The notes below the pieces were generated by a model. The model was not told the DNA's origin and searched no databases. It saw only the letters and a program-made list of their open reading frames with translations. Shown here piece by piece: positions 9,924-18,448 of a stretch of 64,000 bases of DNA (positions within the stretch are counted from its first letter, which is position 1; every line of letters starts with the position of its first letter). Both the position numbers and the translations under genes were made by a program. Origin of the DNA: Chloroflexota bacterium (GTDB taxonomy: Bacteria; Chloroflexota; Anaerolineae; Promineifilales; Promineifilaceae); contig JAKEFB010000308.1 of assembly GCA_022616275.1 (NCBI GenBank), forward strand, positions 1 to 64,000. Direction: 5' to 3'.

Positions 9924-10547
9924 ATGAGACCTCGCGACCATAGCTCGGCCGCCACCGTCGGCAAGATCCGCCTGGCCCGCACCTTTTCCAACATCGTCAG
10001 TCCCCCGATGATTTTTGCCGTCCTGGGACTGGCCCTGGCTTGGCGCGAGCTGGCTTTCTGGCCTGGTCTGTTGTGGGCCGCCGTCTTTGGTTTCTTCGCC
10101 TCCCTGGCCCCCATCCTTTTCATCGTCTACCTGCTACGCACCGGCCGGATTACCGACCTGCATATGAACACCACCCAGGAGCGCCACCTGCCCTACCTGG
10201 TCAGCCTCGTCGGTTCGGCCGTGGCTCTGGGACTGCTCCTCCTGTTCGAGGGGCCGTTGCTCCTCCGTTGCCTGGCCCTCTTCAATACGATTGTCCTGAG
10301 CGTCCTTGGCCTGGTCAACACCATCTGGCTGATCAGCATCCATGCCGCCAGCATTGCCGCTACCGCGCTGATCGCCGGCCGGGTCTTTGGCCCCTCGTCG
10401 GCCCTGCTAACCGTGCCGCTGGTCATTCTTGTCTGCTGGGCGCGCCTCTTCCTCCGCCGCCACACCCCCGCCCAGGTTGCCGCCGGTCTGGCCCTTGGCC
10501 TCGCCGCCGTCCTCGCCCTCTCCTTCACCGGCTGCTTCAACGAATAA
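9924..10547 (+). CDS. PAP2-like integral membrane protein
   Basis: A 207-residue polytopic membrane protein with about six hydrophobic segments. The C-terminal half has a weak PAP2 phosphatase pattern: SIHAASIAATALIAG in place of the usual SGH motif, and RLFLRRHTPAQVAAG in place of R-x5-H-x3-D. The aspartate of the last motif is Gln here, so activity as a phosphatase is uncertain. It follows the DUF4190-like gene by 14 nt and has no obvious ribosome-binding site. A degraded or repurposed PAP2 fold is the best guess. Confidence 0.6.
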   Translation: MRPRDHSSAATVGKIRLARTFSNIVSPPMIFAVLGLALAWRELAFWPGLLWAAVFGFFASLAPILFIVYLLRTGRITDLHMNTTQERHLPYLVSLVGSAVALGLLLLFEGPLLLRCLALFNTIVLSVLGLVNTIWLISIHAASIAATALIAGRVFGPSSALLTVPLVILVCWARLFLRRHTPAQVAAGLALGLAAVLALSFTGCFNE

Positions 10548-10573
10548 ACATGCTCCCCTCTCCGTCACCTGCC

Positions 10574-10601
10574 CCCTGTTCCCTGTTCCCTATTCCCTAT
10601 G
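10574..10601. repeat. Heptamer array CCCTGTT/CCCTATT
   Basis: Four units: CCCTGTT, CCCTGTT, CCCTATT, CCCTATG. The ATG of the last unit is the start codon of the following nucleotidyltransferase gene, so the array occupies the place of a ribosome-binding site. Confidence 0.8.
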
Positions 10602-11378
10602 TTTGAACAAGACCGCGTCCTCGTCCGCCTGCAGCAATACGTCCTCCGCGAGGATGAGATTCTCGTCTGCTTTCTGGCCGGCTCCTACGGCCGGGGTGCC
10701 CAGGACCCCTTCTCCGACCTGGATGTGATCTTCGTCTATCAGGACGACGCCCGCCGCGAGACTGCCTATGCCCGGCGGCGCGACATCGTCCAGGCCGTCC
10801 TACCCTACGTCCCGGCCTACTCCTTCGACGCCGCCCATGTCCGGCCCTACTTCCACATTGCCCTTTACAGCAACGGGGCCAAAGTAGATTACCGCTTCGA
10901 GACCCTGCAATCCCTGGAACCTTCCCCTTGGCAGTGGGAGCTGCGTCTGCTTAAAGACACCAATGGCTGGGGCCAGCAGTTCCAGGCCGCCTCCGCCAGC
11001 CAGCCGGCCGCCGCCCCCCAGCCAACCATCACCACCGCCGAATTAACCGCGCTGGACAGCCGCCTCTGGGTCATGTTTATGGACATCTATCGCCAGTTGC
11101 TGCGCGGCGACCACGACAAACCGTTTCCCATCTACCTGCAAATACTCTACTTCACCCTGCCGGAACTCCTGGGCCTGCTGCCCGCCGAAGACCCGGCTCA
11201 CCAGGCGCTCCTCCAGGCCAGCTATAGCCACGACACCCAGGCCACTCTCACCCACCTGCGTCGCCTCTTCGACGCTTACCTGGACGCCCGCGCCGCCGTC
11301 ATTCGCCGCCACAACCTCGCCTTCACTCCTGACCGCGCCTTCGAGTTTGCCATCCAGAAAATCATTCAAAAGGGGTAG
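10599..11378 (+). CDS. Nucleotidyltransferase domain protein
   Basis: A 259-residue protein with the nucleotidyltransferase-fold signature AGSYGRGAQDPFSDLDVIFV near residue 30 (GS motif followed by D-x-D). A third acidic position may be the D of KVDYRF. The rest is helical and unassigned, resembling the C-terminal parts of aminoglycoside-adenylyltransferase-like proteins. The substrate cannot be told. There is no Shine-Dalgarno sequence: a CCCTRTT heptamer array runs straight into the start codon. It appears to stand alone. Confidence 0.7.
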   Translation: MFEQDRVLVRLQQYVLREDEILVCFLAGSYGRGAQDPFSDLDVIFVYQDDARRETAYARRRDIVQAVLPYVPAYSFDAAHVRPYFHIALYSNGAKVDYRFETLQSLEPSPWQWELRLLKDTNGWGQQFQAASASQPAAAPQPTITTAELTALDSRLWVMFMDIYRQLLRGDHDKPFPIYLQILYFTLPELLGLLPAEDPAHQALLQASYSHDTQATLTHLRRLFDAYLDARAAVIRRHNLAFTPDRAFEFAIQKIIQKG

Positions 11379-11514
11379 CCATAAACTTCAAATCACAACC
11401 AATTCATACAATATTGCGTACTGGGGTATGGTGTGTTGACCAGGAGCAGGGAGGGCTCTTCACACCGATACGTTTAGTCCCTGCACCTCTATAGTCCGAT
11501 ATGAAGGAGGACCG

Positions 11515-12465
11515 ATGAAAAAGTTATTGTCCCTTAGCCTGTTAGCCCTGCTCCTGTTAGCCGGCTGCCAGGGCAGTGAGCAGGTCACGCCTGTCGCCCA
11601 GGCCACGGCTACCCCCGCTCCCACCGACACCCCGGCCCCCACCAACACCCCCACGGCCGAACCCACATCTACGCCCACGGCCACTCCAGAACCCACCGAC
11701 ACCCCAGCCCCCACCAATACCCCCAGGCCAACCAACACCCCCGCCGCCAAACCACCCGCGCCCGACAGGGACGAGTTCCAGCCCACACCCATCGTCATTG
11801 AAGGCGAGTCGCTTGAGCCACTGCAGGTCATCATTAAGGCGGAAGAGAAAGTGAGGCAATTGGACACTCTGACGATCAGCCAGGTGGTGACGATGGACCT
11901 TGGCCCTGACATCCAGCAAACGGTAGAACAAAATTGTTCAGTTGATCTGCCGGATCAGACGTACTGTGTCACAGAAACCACCACAACCGCAAGCGGCCAG
12001 GAACCGCAAACGTCAACCAACGAAGTCGTACAAATTGGCGAGCAGGTCTGGTTACGCCAGGAAGGAAGTGAGTGGCAAGAACTTCCACCGGACGTCTTGG
12101 AACAGTCCGGCATTTCTGGGCAGGCGCTTCAGGGATTACGCCTGAGCGAGTTTATGCAGAATGCCAACTTGGCCGGCGAGACGATCATTGACGGTGTGGA
12201 CGTGTACGAGATCACTTTCGACCTGGACGTGGCCGCCTACTTTGCCTCTCTCCTAAGTGAAGACATAGCCGATCTCTTCCTGGAGTCGGCCGAAGACCTC
12301 AGCGGTGGGGGCACGATGTGGATTGGCAAGGACGATTTGCTCCCCCGCAAGGCTCTCATCAACATGAACATTGGCATCGAGGACGAAAGCTTGACCACAA
12401 TGACCCAGGCAGCCTACGGCAACTTCAACGAGCCCGTTGACATCCCCAACCCGGCCGAAGAGTAA
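11515..12465 (+). CDS. Lipoprotein with Thr/Pro-rich linker
   Basis: A 316-residue secreted lipoprotein. The signal peptide ends in LLLAGC with the lipid-bearing cysteine at position 18. Residues about 26-80 are a low-complexity TPAPTNTPTAEPT linker. The remaining domain (85-316) resembles the LolA/LppX-type or DUF6612 lipoprotein fold, with WLRQEGSEWQELP and a late WIGKDDLLPRKALI strand, so it may bind lipid or another hydrophobic ligand outside the membrane. GGAGG precedes the ATG. A strong terminator follows. Confidence 0.75.
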   Translation: MKKLLSLSLLALLLLAGCQGSEQVTPVAQATATPAPTDTPAPTNTPTAEPTSTPTATPEPTDTPAPTNTPRPTNTPAAKPPAPDRDEFQPTPIVIEGESLEPLQVIIKAEEKVRQLDTLTISQVVTMDLGPDIQQTVEQNCSVDLPDQTYCVTETTTTASGQEPQTSTNEVVQIGEQVWLRQEGSEWQELPPDVLEQSGISGQALQGLRLSEFMQNANLAGETIIDGVDVYEITFDLDVAAYFASLLSEDIADLFLESAEDLSGGGTMWIGKDDLLPRKALINMNIGIEDESLTTMTQAAYGNFNEPVDIPNPAEE

Positions 12466-12477
12466 TCTTTGACCCAG

Positions 12478-12515
12478 CCTCCCGGAGGTCCAACGGCCGG
12501 CCTCCGGGAGGTTTT
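12478..12515 (+). terminator. Rho-independent terminator
   Basis: CCTCCCGGAGG (12478-12488) pairs with CCTCCGGGAGG (12501-12511) across a 12-nt loop and is followed by TTTT. It lies 12 nt after the lipoprotein gene and converges on miaA. The same palindrome core recurs at 15098-15154. Confidence 0.8.
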
Positions 12516-12518
12516 CCT

Positions 12519-13478
12519 TCACCAATCTCCAATCTCTAATCTCCAATCTCTCACCACCCGCACCACCTCCCCCTCCCACCCCTCTCTGGTCACGTCAAAC
12601 CAAACAACCCCCTCATCCCCCGGCCGGAACCAGGTATACTGCTGCCGGGCGAAACGGTGCGTTTCAAACCTGATTCGCTCCACCGCTTCAGCCAGAGTAC
12701 ATTCCCCCTCCAGGTAGGCCCACAATTGTCGGTAGCCCAGGCCGCTCATCGCCGGCAGGCGGCGACCGTAACCGGCGGCGCGCAACGCTTTTACCTCTTC
12801 CAGTAACCCGCCGGCCATCATCTGCTCCACCCGGGTGTCTATCCGGGCATATAGGGCCTCCCGGTCGCAGGTCAAGCCGATGGTCAGAATGGCATATGGC
12901 GGCGGGTGCTTCCGTTGCAGCTTCGATATCGGCCGGCCGGTTAGCAGCGTCACCTCCAGGGCCCGAATCACCCGGCGCACGTTGCGCCGGTCAATCTTGC
13001 CGGCCGCCTCCGGGTCCAGCCTGGCCAGCCAGCGAGCCACCTCTGGTCCGCCCAGGGCGGCCAGCGCCTGGCGCAGCCGCCGCTGCGGCGCTACCTCAGG
13101 AATGCCCCAGCCCTCCATCACCGCCTTCATGTACTGGCCCGTCCCCCCCACCAGGATCGGCAGCCGGCCGCGCCGCTGAATGTCGTCAATCGCCGCCTTG
13201 GCCAACCGCTGGTACTCCCCCAACGTCAACGTCTCATCTGGCCGGCAAATATCTATCAAGTGGTGGGGAATGCGTGCTCGCTCCCCGGCCGCCGGCTTGG
13301 CCGTGCCGATGTCCATTCCTCGGTAAAAAAGGCGCGAATCGGCCGAGACAATCTCCCCCTCGAACGCGGCCGCCAGTTGTACCGACAGCGCCGTTTTGCC
13401 CATGGCCGTCGGCCCGACGATCACCAGCAGCGGTCGGGCCAAAACTGGAGCGTCCTTCTCTTGCTCGCTGCCGGCCAT
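12519..13478 (-). CDS. miaA: tRNA dimethylallyltransferase
   Basis: A 319-residue MiaA enzyme, which prenylates A37 of tRNAs reading codons that start with U. Seen are the P-loop GPTAMGKTAL (about 23-32), DSRLFYRGMDIGTAKP, HHLIDICRPDETLTLGEY, GGTGQYMKAV, and the C-terminal region SGLGYRQLWAYLEGE and FARQQYTWFR. The final residues (DWRLEIGDW) are encoded by the GAGATTA heptamer repeat, so the extreme C-terminus is repeat-derived. It starts directly after the stop of the yraN-type gene, with which it forms an operon. Confidence 0.96.
   Translation of the reverse strand: MAGSEQEKDAPVLARPLLVIVGPTAMGKTALSVQLAAAFEGEIVSADSRLFYRGMDIGTAKPAAGERARIPHHLIDICRPDETLTLGEYQRLAKAAIDDIQRRGRLPILVGGTGQYMKAVMEGWGIPEVAPQRRLRQALAALGGPEVARWLARLDPEAAGKIDRRNVRRVIRALEVTLLTGRPISKLQRKHPPPYAILTIGLTCDREALYARIDTRVEQMMAGGLLEEVKALRAAGYGRRLPAMSGLGYRQLWAYLEGECTLAEAVERIRFETHRFARQQYTWFRPGDEGVVWFDVTREGWEGEVVRVVRDWRLEIGDW
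12524..12551. repeat. Heptamer array AATCTCC/AATCTCT x4
   Basis: Four alternating units AATCTCC, AATCTCT, AATCTCC, AATCTCT at the 3' end of miaA. Read on the minus strand they encode the last residues of MiaA and lie just before its stop. Confidence 0.85.
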
Positions 13479-13844
13479 TCACCACCCCAGGACCACGTCT
13501 TCCAGGTGCTCGCAGCGGATAAACCTACCCTTCTTGTCCAGCTCCACCGCCACCAGGTCAATCCGCCAATCCACGTCCAGCTCATAGGCCGCCACGTAGG
13601 CCTGGGCCAGGGCCAACAGCTTGCGCGCCTTAGCCGCCGTCACCCCTTCCTCGGGCGTGCCCATCTCCTGGCCGCGCCGCGTTTTCACCTCGACAAAGAC
13701 CCACACCTGGCCGGCGCGGGCCACCAGGTCAATTTCCCCCTGGCTGCACCGCCAGTTGCGGATCACAATCTCGTACCCCTTCGCTTCCAGGTGCCGGGCC
13801 GCCATCGCCTCTCCCCACCGGCCCAGCCTCTGCCGGCTGCTCAT
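13479..13844 (-). CDS. YraN/UPF0102-family nuclease-like protein
   Basis: A 121-residue protein of the UPF0102 (YraN) family, a small PD-(D/E)XK-fold group related to Holliday junction resolvases. Visible are LGRWGEAMAARHLEAKGYEI, the acidic pair CSQGEIDLVARAG, and VFVEVKTRRG, which together supply the E..D..E-x-K active site. Its biochemical role is not settled in any organism. It overlaps the upstream glycosyltransferase by 4 nt and abuts miaA, so the three are co-transcribed. Confidence 0.9.
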   Translation of the reverse strand: MSSRQRLGRWGEAMAARHLEAKGYEIVIRNWRCSQGEIDLVARAGQVWVFVEVKTRRGQEMGTPEEGVTAAKARKLLALAQAYVAAYELDVDWRIDLVAVELDKKGRFIRCEHLEDVVLGW

Positions 13845-15079
13845 GGCCCCTGCCTGGGCGGCCGCAGCAGGTTGGCCAGTTGCTCCATGATCTCCTCCGG
13901 CCGGGACCAGTTGCGGTAGCCACGGCCATGCTCCCGATCCCGTGTCAGGTCCGGCCGTTCCTCGTGCAACCGCTCGTAAAGCGCCAGCGTCTTGCCCACC
14001 GTCGCCCGAATGTCAAAACGCTGGCTGTCCCGCCGGGCCGCCTCGCTCATCCGGCGACGCCGCGCCGGGTCCACGGCCAGCGCCACCATCGCCGCCGCCA
14101 GCCCGCCCTCGGCGTAGTGGGTCAACAGGCCATGTACACCCGGCTCAACCGTATCCACCACCCCCGGTGCCGCCACCGCTACTACCGGCAGCCCGGCGGC
14201 CATCGCCTCAATCACCGCCAGCGGGTGGACCTCCGTGACCGAGGCTGTGACAAAAATATCGGCTGCTGCCAGGTAGTCCGGCACAGCCTCGTAATCCACC
14301 GGCCCGGTGAAATGAACCGCCTCGCGAACCCCCAACTCGTCGGCCAGCTCGACCAGGCTTTTGGCCTGTGGCCCCTTGCCCACCAGCAATAGGTGCAGTT
14401 CCGGCGCTACGTCTCGAGCAGTGGCAAACTGGGTCAGCAGTGTTTCCACGTCCTTTTCCGGCGACAGTCGCCCCACATAAGCCAGCAACACCGCCGTCTC
14501 CGGAATACCCAGGTCGCTTTTGCGGCACGGCTGCGCCGGCCGGCGAAAGAGGGCCATATCTACCCCGTTCTCAATCACCTCAATCGGCCGCCGCACGCCA
14601 AAGTCCAGCATCACCTGGCGCACGCTCCCCGACGGCGTCACGACCACGTCGCACAAATCCGTAAGTTCCGGCCAGATCTGGCGCATCAGGGCGTCGGCCG
14701 CCGGTTGGGGCAGCGGAATATACGTACTGGTATACAAATCGTAGCGGGTGTGGTTGGTGTAAACAATGGGACAACGGCCGTAGCGATGGGCAATGTCCAC
14801 GCTCAGGAACAGGTGATGGCAGTGAATGATGTCCATTTGCCGCAACAGCTCCTGGGCGGCTCGCGTATAGCGCGTGCTGAAATAATAGCCCGTGTCTCCC
14901 AGAGGCAGGGCCGGCGACCGGACCACGCCCGGCTCTTCCCCGTTCGGGTCCGGATCACCCAGGGTAAAGACTGTAACCTCGTGCCCAGCCTCTTCCAGGT
15001 AACTCTTGTACAGCGCCACCATCCGGGTAACCCCGTTAATAACCGGCTTATAACAGGCCGTAACCATTCCAATACGCAT
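13841..15079 (-). CDS. GT4 family glycosyltransferase
   Basis: A 412-residue GT-B fold transferase. The N-terminal domain opens with IGMVTACYKPVINGVTRMV, the usual acceptor loop of diglucosyl-diacylglycerol or phosphatidylinositol mannosyltransferase-like enzymes. The C-terminal domain has VIENGVDMALF, LAYVGRLSPEKDVETLL and the E-x7-E region ASVTEVHPLAVIEAMAAGLPVVA. No membrane segment is seen. A lipid-linked acceptor is plausible but not shown. Its last codons overlap the yraN-type gene (ATGA). Confidence 0.88.
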   Translation of the reverse strand: MRIGMVTACYKPVINGVTRMVALYKSYLEEAGHEVTVFTLGDPDPNGEEPGVVRSPALPLGDTGYYFSTRYTRAAQELLRQMDIIHCHHLFLSVDIAHRYGRCPIVYTNHTRYDLYTSTYIPLPQPAADALMRQIWPELTDLCDVVVTPSGSVRQVMLDFGVRRPIEVIENGVDMALFRRPAQPCRKSDLGIPETAVLLAYVGRLSPEKDVETLLTQFATARDVAPELHLLLVGKGPQAKSLVELADELGVREAVHFTGPVDYEAVPDYLAAADIFVTASVTEVHPLAVIEAMAAGLPVVAVAAPGVVDTVEPGVHGLLTHYAEGGLAAAMVALAVDPARRRRMSEAARRDSQRFDIRATVGKTLALYERLHEERPDLTRDREHGRGYRNWSRPEEIMEQLANLLRPPRQGP

Positions 15080-15097
15080 AATAGTCGTCTGTCTCCA

Positions 15098-15154
15098 AAC
15101 CTCCCGGAGGTTCCGTCAAAGGAGGCAGTCCAGTAGACAAGCCTCCGGGAAGTT
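15098..15154. repeat. Imperfect inverted repeat, AACCTCCCGGAGGTT family
   Basis: AACCTCCCGGAGGTT (15098-15112) and AAGCCTCCGGGAAGTT (15139-15154) can pair imperfectly. The element sits between the cinA-like stop and the GT4 start, and shares its core with the terminator at 12478-12511. Confidence 0.6.
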
Positions 15155-16304
15155 AACTTTCTAACGTGGGATGGTGCGCCAACAACCAACGCCTGACGTG
15201 AATCAGGCCCAGCGTACTGGCCCACTGGTTAATATTGGTCGGATGCCCGCCAAAGGAGCGCTGAATCATAGAAACGCCCTGGGCTGAGGCCAGCGTCACC
15301 AGGATCTGGACCCCGCCAGGTGTAAAGTGGTTGTAGACCACCAGCCCGACGTCGGCCCTGCTTTGCTTCACCACCTGCTCGGCCGCCATCCGGCACCAAC
15401 GGGTGAGGTCACTTTCGCTTGTCAGGCGGTCCAACCCCAGGGTATCGGCCAGTTCATCCTCCGTCGCCCCGGTGACGAAAATGATCGCCGCCTCTATGCC
15501 CGGAACGTGTTGGAGAGCCTGGGCCAGCGAGTGGCCGGTATGGCACTCAGCCACGGCCAGGCACACGCCGCTGTAATGCAACTGCCGCAACAGCACCTTT
15601 TCCAGCCGCTCCCCTTCCCGGCCATAAATCTGGTCTCCCAGCCGTTCCGACACCTCCTGGGCCAGCCGTTGCAATTTCTCGTCCACCTCCCGCTGCGTTC
15701 GGCCTTCCACCCACAGGCCAATGTCCGTCTGGCCGGCGTAGGAGGAAAAAGAAACCCGCTGCTGGACTCCCTGGTTCAGATCGGCCAGTTGTTGCTCCAG
15801 CGTACTTTCCATCACACCGGCCGTGCGCAACAAGATCCGGCCGTGGACCCTATCCGGGTTAAACCGGTCTTGTAAGTAAGGTAGCACTTCCGTTTCTAGC
15901 AAATAGGCCATGTCCCGTGGCTTGCCCGGCAGGCAAATCAAGGTGCTGTAAGCCAGCTCCAACAAGTAGCCGGGGTTAGGTTCATCCAGGTCCCCCAATA
16001 CCACCACCCCTGGACTTTTCTCTGGCCGCTGGTCTTCCGGGTACCGGCCGGTCACGTCGGCCACCGCCAGGCGGGTCAGGTCGTCCGGGCTCCGCCCCAG
16101 GCCGCCAATCGTGATAACGAACGTTACCTGTTCCAGGACTCCCCGCAACGTCTCGGCAATGACTCGACGGTCATCGCCAATAGTCACGTGGCCAATCAGG
16201 GGGATTCCCATCTCGCGCAGTCGCCGGGTAGCCTGGGCCGCATTGGTATCGAGGATGTCACCAAACAGCAGTTCTGTACCAATGCTGATCAAGACGACGT
16301 TCAT
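15153..16304 (-). CDS. CinA-like protein (molybdopterin-binding fold plus CinA C-terminal domain)
   Basis: A 383-residue protein. The N-terminal MoCF_biosynth domain shows VLISIGTELLFGDILDTNAA and VTFVITIGGLGRSPDDLTRLAVAD; the standard motif is GGLGPT-x-DD, so a proline-threonine is Arg-Ser here. TLICLPGKPRDMAYLLE matches the CinA family. The C-terminal third aligns with the CinA amidohydrolase domain (VCLAVAECHTGHSLAQAL), which in active enzymes cleaves NMN to NaMN. It also departs from the usual active-site wording AESCTGG. Either a divergent CinA or an inactive homologue. Confidence 0.8.
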   Translation of the reverse strand: MNVVLISIGTELLFGDILDTNAAQATRRLREMGIPLIGHVTIGDDRRVIAETLRGVLEQVTFVITIGGLGRSPDDLTRLAVADVTGRYPEDQRPEKSPGVVVLGDLDEPNPGYLLELAYSTLICLPGKPRDMAYLLETEVLPYLQDRFNPDRVHGRILLRTAGVMESTLEQQLADLNQGVQQRVSFSSYAGQTDIGLWVEGRTQREVDEKLQRLAQEVSERLGDQIYGREGERLEKVLLRQLHYSGVCLAVAECHTGHSLAQALQHVPGIEAAIIFVTGATEDELADTLGLDRLTSESDLTRWCRMAAEQVVKQSRADVGLVVYNHFTPGGVQILVTLASAQGVSMIQRSFGGHPTNINQWASTLGLIHVRRWLLAHHPTLES

Positions 16305-16539
16305 GGCAGGCTCTATCTATCTGCCGGGACAGCAGTAATCTCCTCTTTGGTCTTGTTGGTAACCACCACTGGGGCCAGATTCCTTGCCTGCCCCACGCCA
16401 CACTCCCCTGGATAGGTAAATTGCCCAGATGCAGGTTGAGGCAGATACCGGTCAAGCATTCACAACACGACGACTTGGCGAGGCAATTACCTGGCTAGAA
16501 GGTAAGCTCAAGATAACAACACTCTCAGGGGACAGCCGG

Positions 16540-17034
16540 CTACTCCCGGCCGGATAGCCTGAGCTGGTACTGGCGCACGATCAGGTCCGTGTTCCGCATC
16601 TTCAGCGCCAGATCGGCCGCCAGGTTCTTCATGAGCTTGTACCCCAACTCCGGATAGGTGTCACAGAGCAACATCAGCCGTTTGCGCGGCAGGCGCAGCA
16701 ACTGGGTATCGTCCTGGCTTATCCGGGCCGTTGCCGAGCGCAACCCCTGGTCTACCAGAGCTACTTCACCTAACACCTGACCCTGGCGCAACTCAGCAAT
16801 GACCACCGGCTTGATTTCCTCGTTTAGCCCGACGAAGCCAGGGTTCACCAGGATCTCCACCCCGCCCCGGCTAATGACGTACAACTCGTCGCTGGCGTCA
16901 TTCTCCTCAAAGAGAACCTCCCCTTTCTTCGTCGTCAGGGGTTCACAAATGGACGCCACCAGCTCCAGTTGCGTGTTCGTCAGGTTATCAAACATCTCCG
17001 TCAGGGAGAGAACTCCCGCAATACTCTGTTGCAT
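16540..17034 (-). CDS. Cyclic nucleotide-binding domain protein
   Basis: A 164-residue protein consisting of one cNMP-binding (CRP N-terminal) domain: LSLTEMFDNLTNTQLELVA, GEVLFEENDASDELYVISRG, and the phosphate-binding cassette GQVLGEVALVDQGLRSATAR. There is no helix-turn-helix, so it is not a transcription factor of the Crp type by itself. A partner protein is likely. I use ATG 17034, with AAGGG six nt upstream, instead of a TTG two codons earlier. The 235 nt on its downstream side, up to 16539, hold nothing I can recognise. Confidence 0.82.
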   Translation of the reverse strand: MQQSIAGVLSLTEMFDNLTNTQLELVASICEPLTTKKGEVLFEENDASDELYVISRGGVEILVNPGFVGLNEEIKPVVIAELRQGQVLGEVALVDQGLRSATARISQDDTQLLRLPRKRLMLLCDTYPELGYKLMKNLAADLALKMRNTDLIVRQYQLRLSGRE

Positions 17035-17120
17035 GGTCAACCCTTGGTGTTGCTACTTGTTGTCACAAAACGAAGCGCGATGTGCGGCAAGATTCTAGCA
17101 TAAAGGTAGGCGTGTCGCAA

Positions 17121-18227
17121 TCAGCGACCCGCCAGGGCCGCCATCTTCTCCCGCAGAGTCGCCATCAAGGCGTCGAACGATTTGGCAAAGGCGGCCACAC
17201 CCTCCACCTGCAACTGCTCGGTCACTTCGTCCAGGTTAATGCCCAGTTCCGCCAGGTTGTCCAGCATCAACTGCGCCCCGGCCACGTCTTGTTCCAATGT
17301 AGTGGCCACCCGGCCGTGGTCGCGGAAAGCGTCAACGGTTTGTGGCGGCATAGTATTGACCGTTTCCGGGCCAATCAGCTCGTCTATGTACAACGTATCC
17401 GGGTAATTGGGGTTCTTAGTGCTGGTCGAGGCCCACAACAGGCGCTGCGCCGGCGCGCCAGCCGAACGCAGCCGGGCAAAAGCCTCGCCGTGAAAAATCT
17501 CCTTGAAACGCTGGTACACCAGCTTCGAGTTGGCGATGGCCGCCTGGCCCATTAACGCCTCGGCCGCCGGGTCGTTCAGCGCCGCCAGCTTTTTGTCTAC
17601 AGCCGAGTCCACCCGGCTGACAAAGAACGAGGCCACCGAAGCCACCCGCGCCGGATCGCCGCCGTTCTCCAGCAGCCGGGTCAGGCCGTCCATATACGCC
17701 CGGGCCACAGCTTCGTAGTGGTCCATGCTGAACATGAGCGTAATATTAACGTTGATACCCTCGCCGATGAGCTGGCGAATAGCCGGGATACCGGCCGGTG
17801 TGGCCGGGACCTTAATCATCACGTTCGGCCGGCCGACGGCGGCAAACAGCCGGCGCGCTTCGGCAATCGTCTGGTCCGTGTCGTCGGCCAGGTGCGGCGA
17901 GACCTCCAGGCTGACGTAGCCGTCCCCACCGCCGCTCTCCCGATACACCCCGGCAAACATATCGCAGGCCGCCTGGATATCGGCCAGAGCCAGCGCTTCG
18001 TACACGGCCGGCACGTCGGCCCCAGCGTCCACCAGCTCGCCGATCTGCTCGTCGTAATCGTCGCTCTCGCCAATCGCCTTCTCAAAAATACTCGGGTTCG
18101 AGGTCATTCCCCGCAGCCCGTCCTCGCCAACCAGCCGCTGCAACGTACCGTCCTGCAAAAACTTGCGCCGGATATTGTCATACCAAAAACTCTGGCCAAA
18201 AGCCTGCAATTCAATCAGCGGGTTCAT
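17121..18227 (-). CDS. tal: Transaldolase
   Basis: A 368-residue transaldolase of the non-oxidative pentose phosphate pathway. Seen are GMTSNPSIFEKAI, YVSLEVSPHLADDT, the Schiff-base lysine strand NVMIKVPATPAGIPAI, and NVTL-like NVNITLMFS. The length and wording match the actinobacterial/chloroflexal TAL type that in some genomes is fused to glucose-6-phosphate isomerase; here it stands alone. AAGGAG precedes the ATG. It is divergent from rpiB, another enzyme of the same pathway, across 220 nt. Confidence 0.95.
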   Translation of the reverse strand: MNPLIELQAFGQSFWYDNIRRKFLQDGTLQRLVGEDGLRGMTSNPSIFEKAIGESDDYDEQIGELVDAGADVPAVYEALALADIQAACDMFAGVYRESGGGDGYVSLEVSPHLADDTDQTIAEARRLFAAVGRPNVMIKVPATPAGIPAIRQLIGEGINVNITLMFSMDHYEAVARAYMDGLTRLLENGGDPARVASVASFFVSRVDSAVDKKLAALNDPAAEALMGQAAIANSKLVYQRFKEIFHGEAFARLRSAGAPAQRLLWASTSTKNPNYPDTLYIDELIGPETVNTMPPQTVDAFRDHGRVATTLEQDVAGAQLMLDNLAELGINLDEVTEQLQVEGVAAFAKSFDALMATLREKMAALAGR

Positions 18228-18275
18228 CGTCGCTCCTTCGTCAGTAGCTATCAGCTTTCCATCTACCTTATACCG

Positions 18276-18317
18276 CAGGCGGTTAGCCTGTCCCGAAGCT
18301 CACAGGCTAACCGCCTG
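18276..18317. repeat. Perfect 16-bp hairpin in the tal-rpiB intergenic region
   Basis: CAGGCGGTTAGCCTGT (18276-18291) and its exact complement (18302-18317) around a 10-nt loop. The words GTTAGCCTG and TGCTACCCTG also occur in the hairpin at 47999-48075, pointing to a dispersed palindromic family. A TATAAT lies at 18340-18345 downstream on the plus strand. Confidence 0.75.
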
Positions 18318-18448
18318 TGCTACCCTGACTATTTCAGTCTATAATCAGTGTAACGGCAAGCGCTACAGGCGGCAACCAATTCAAAACTTTGCGCCGCAAT
18401 TCTTTGCGCCCCTGGCGTCTTTGCGTTTTACTCTTAAGGAGACAGACC

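Noticed and set aside
16305-16539. 235-nt gap between the CinA-like and cyclic-nucleotide-binding genes searched for an RNA gene or promoter
   Set aside because: No hairpin with a T-tract, no near-consensus promoter and no heptamer array could be made out.
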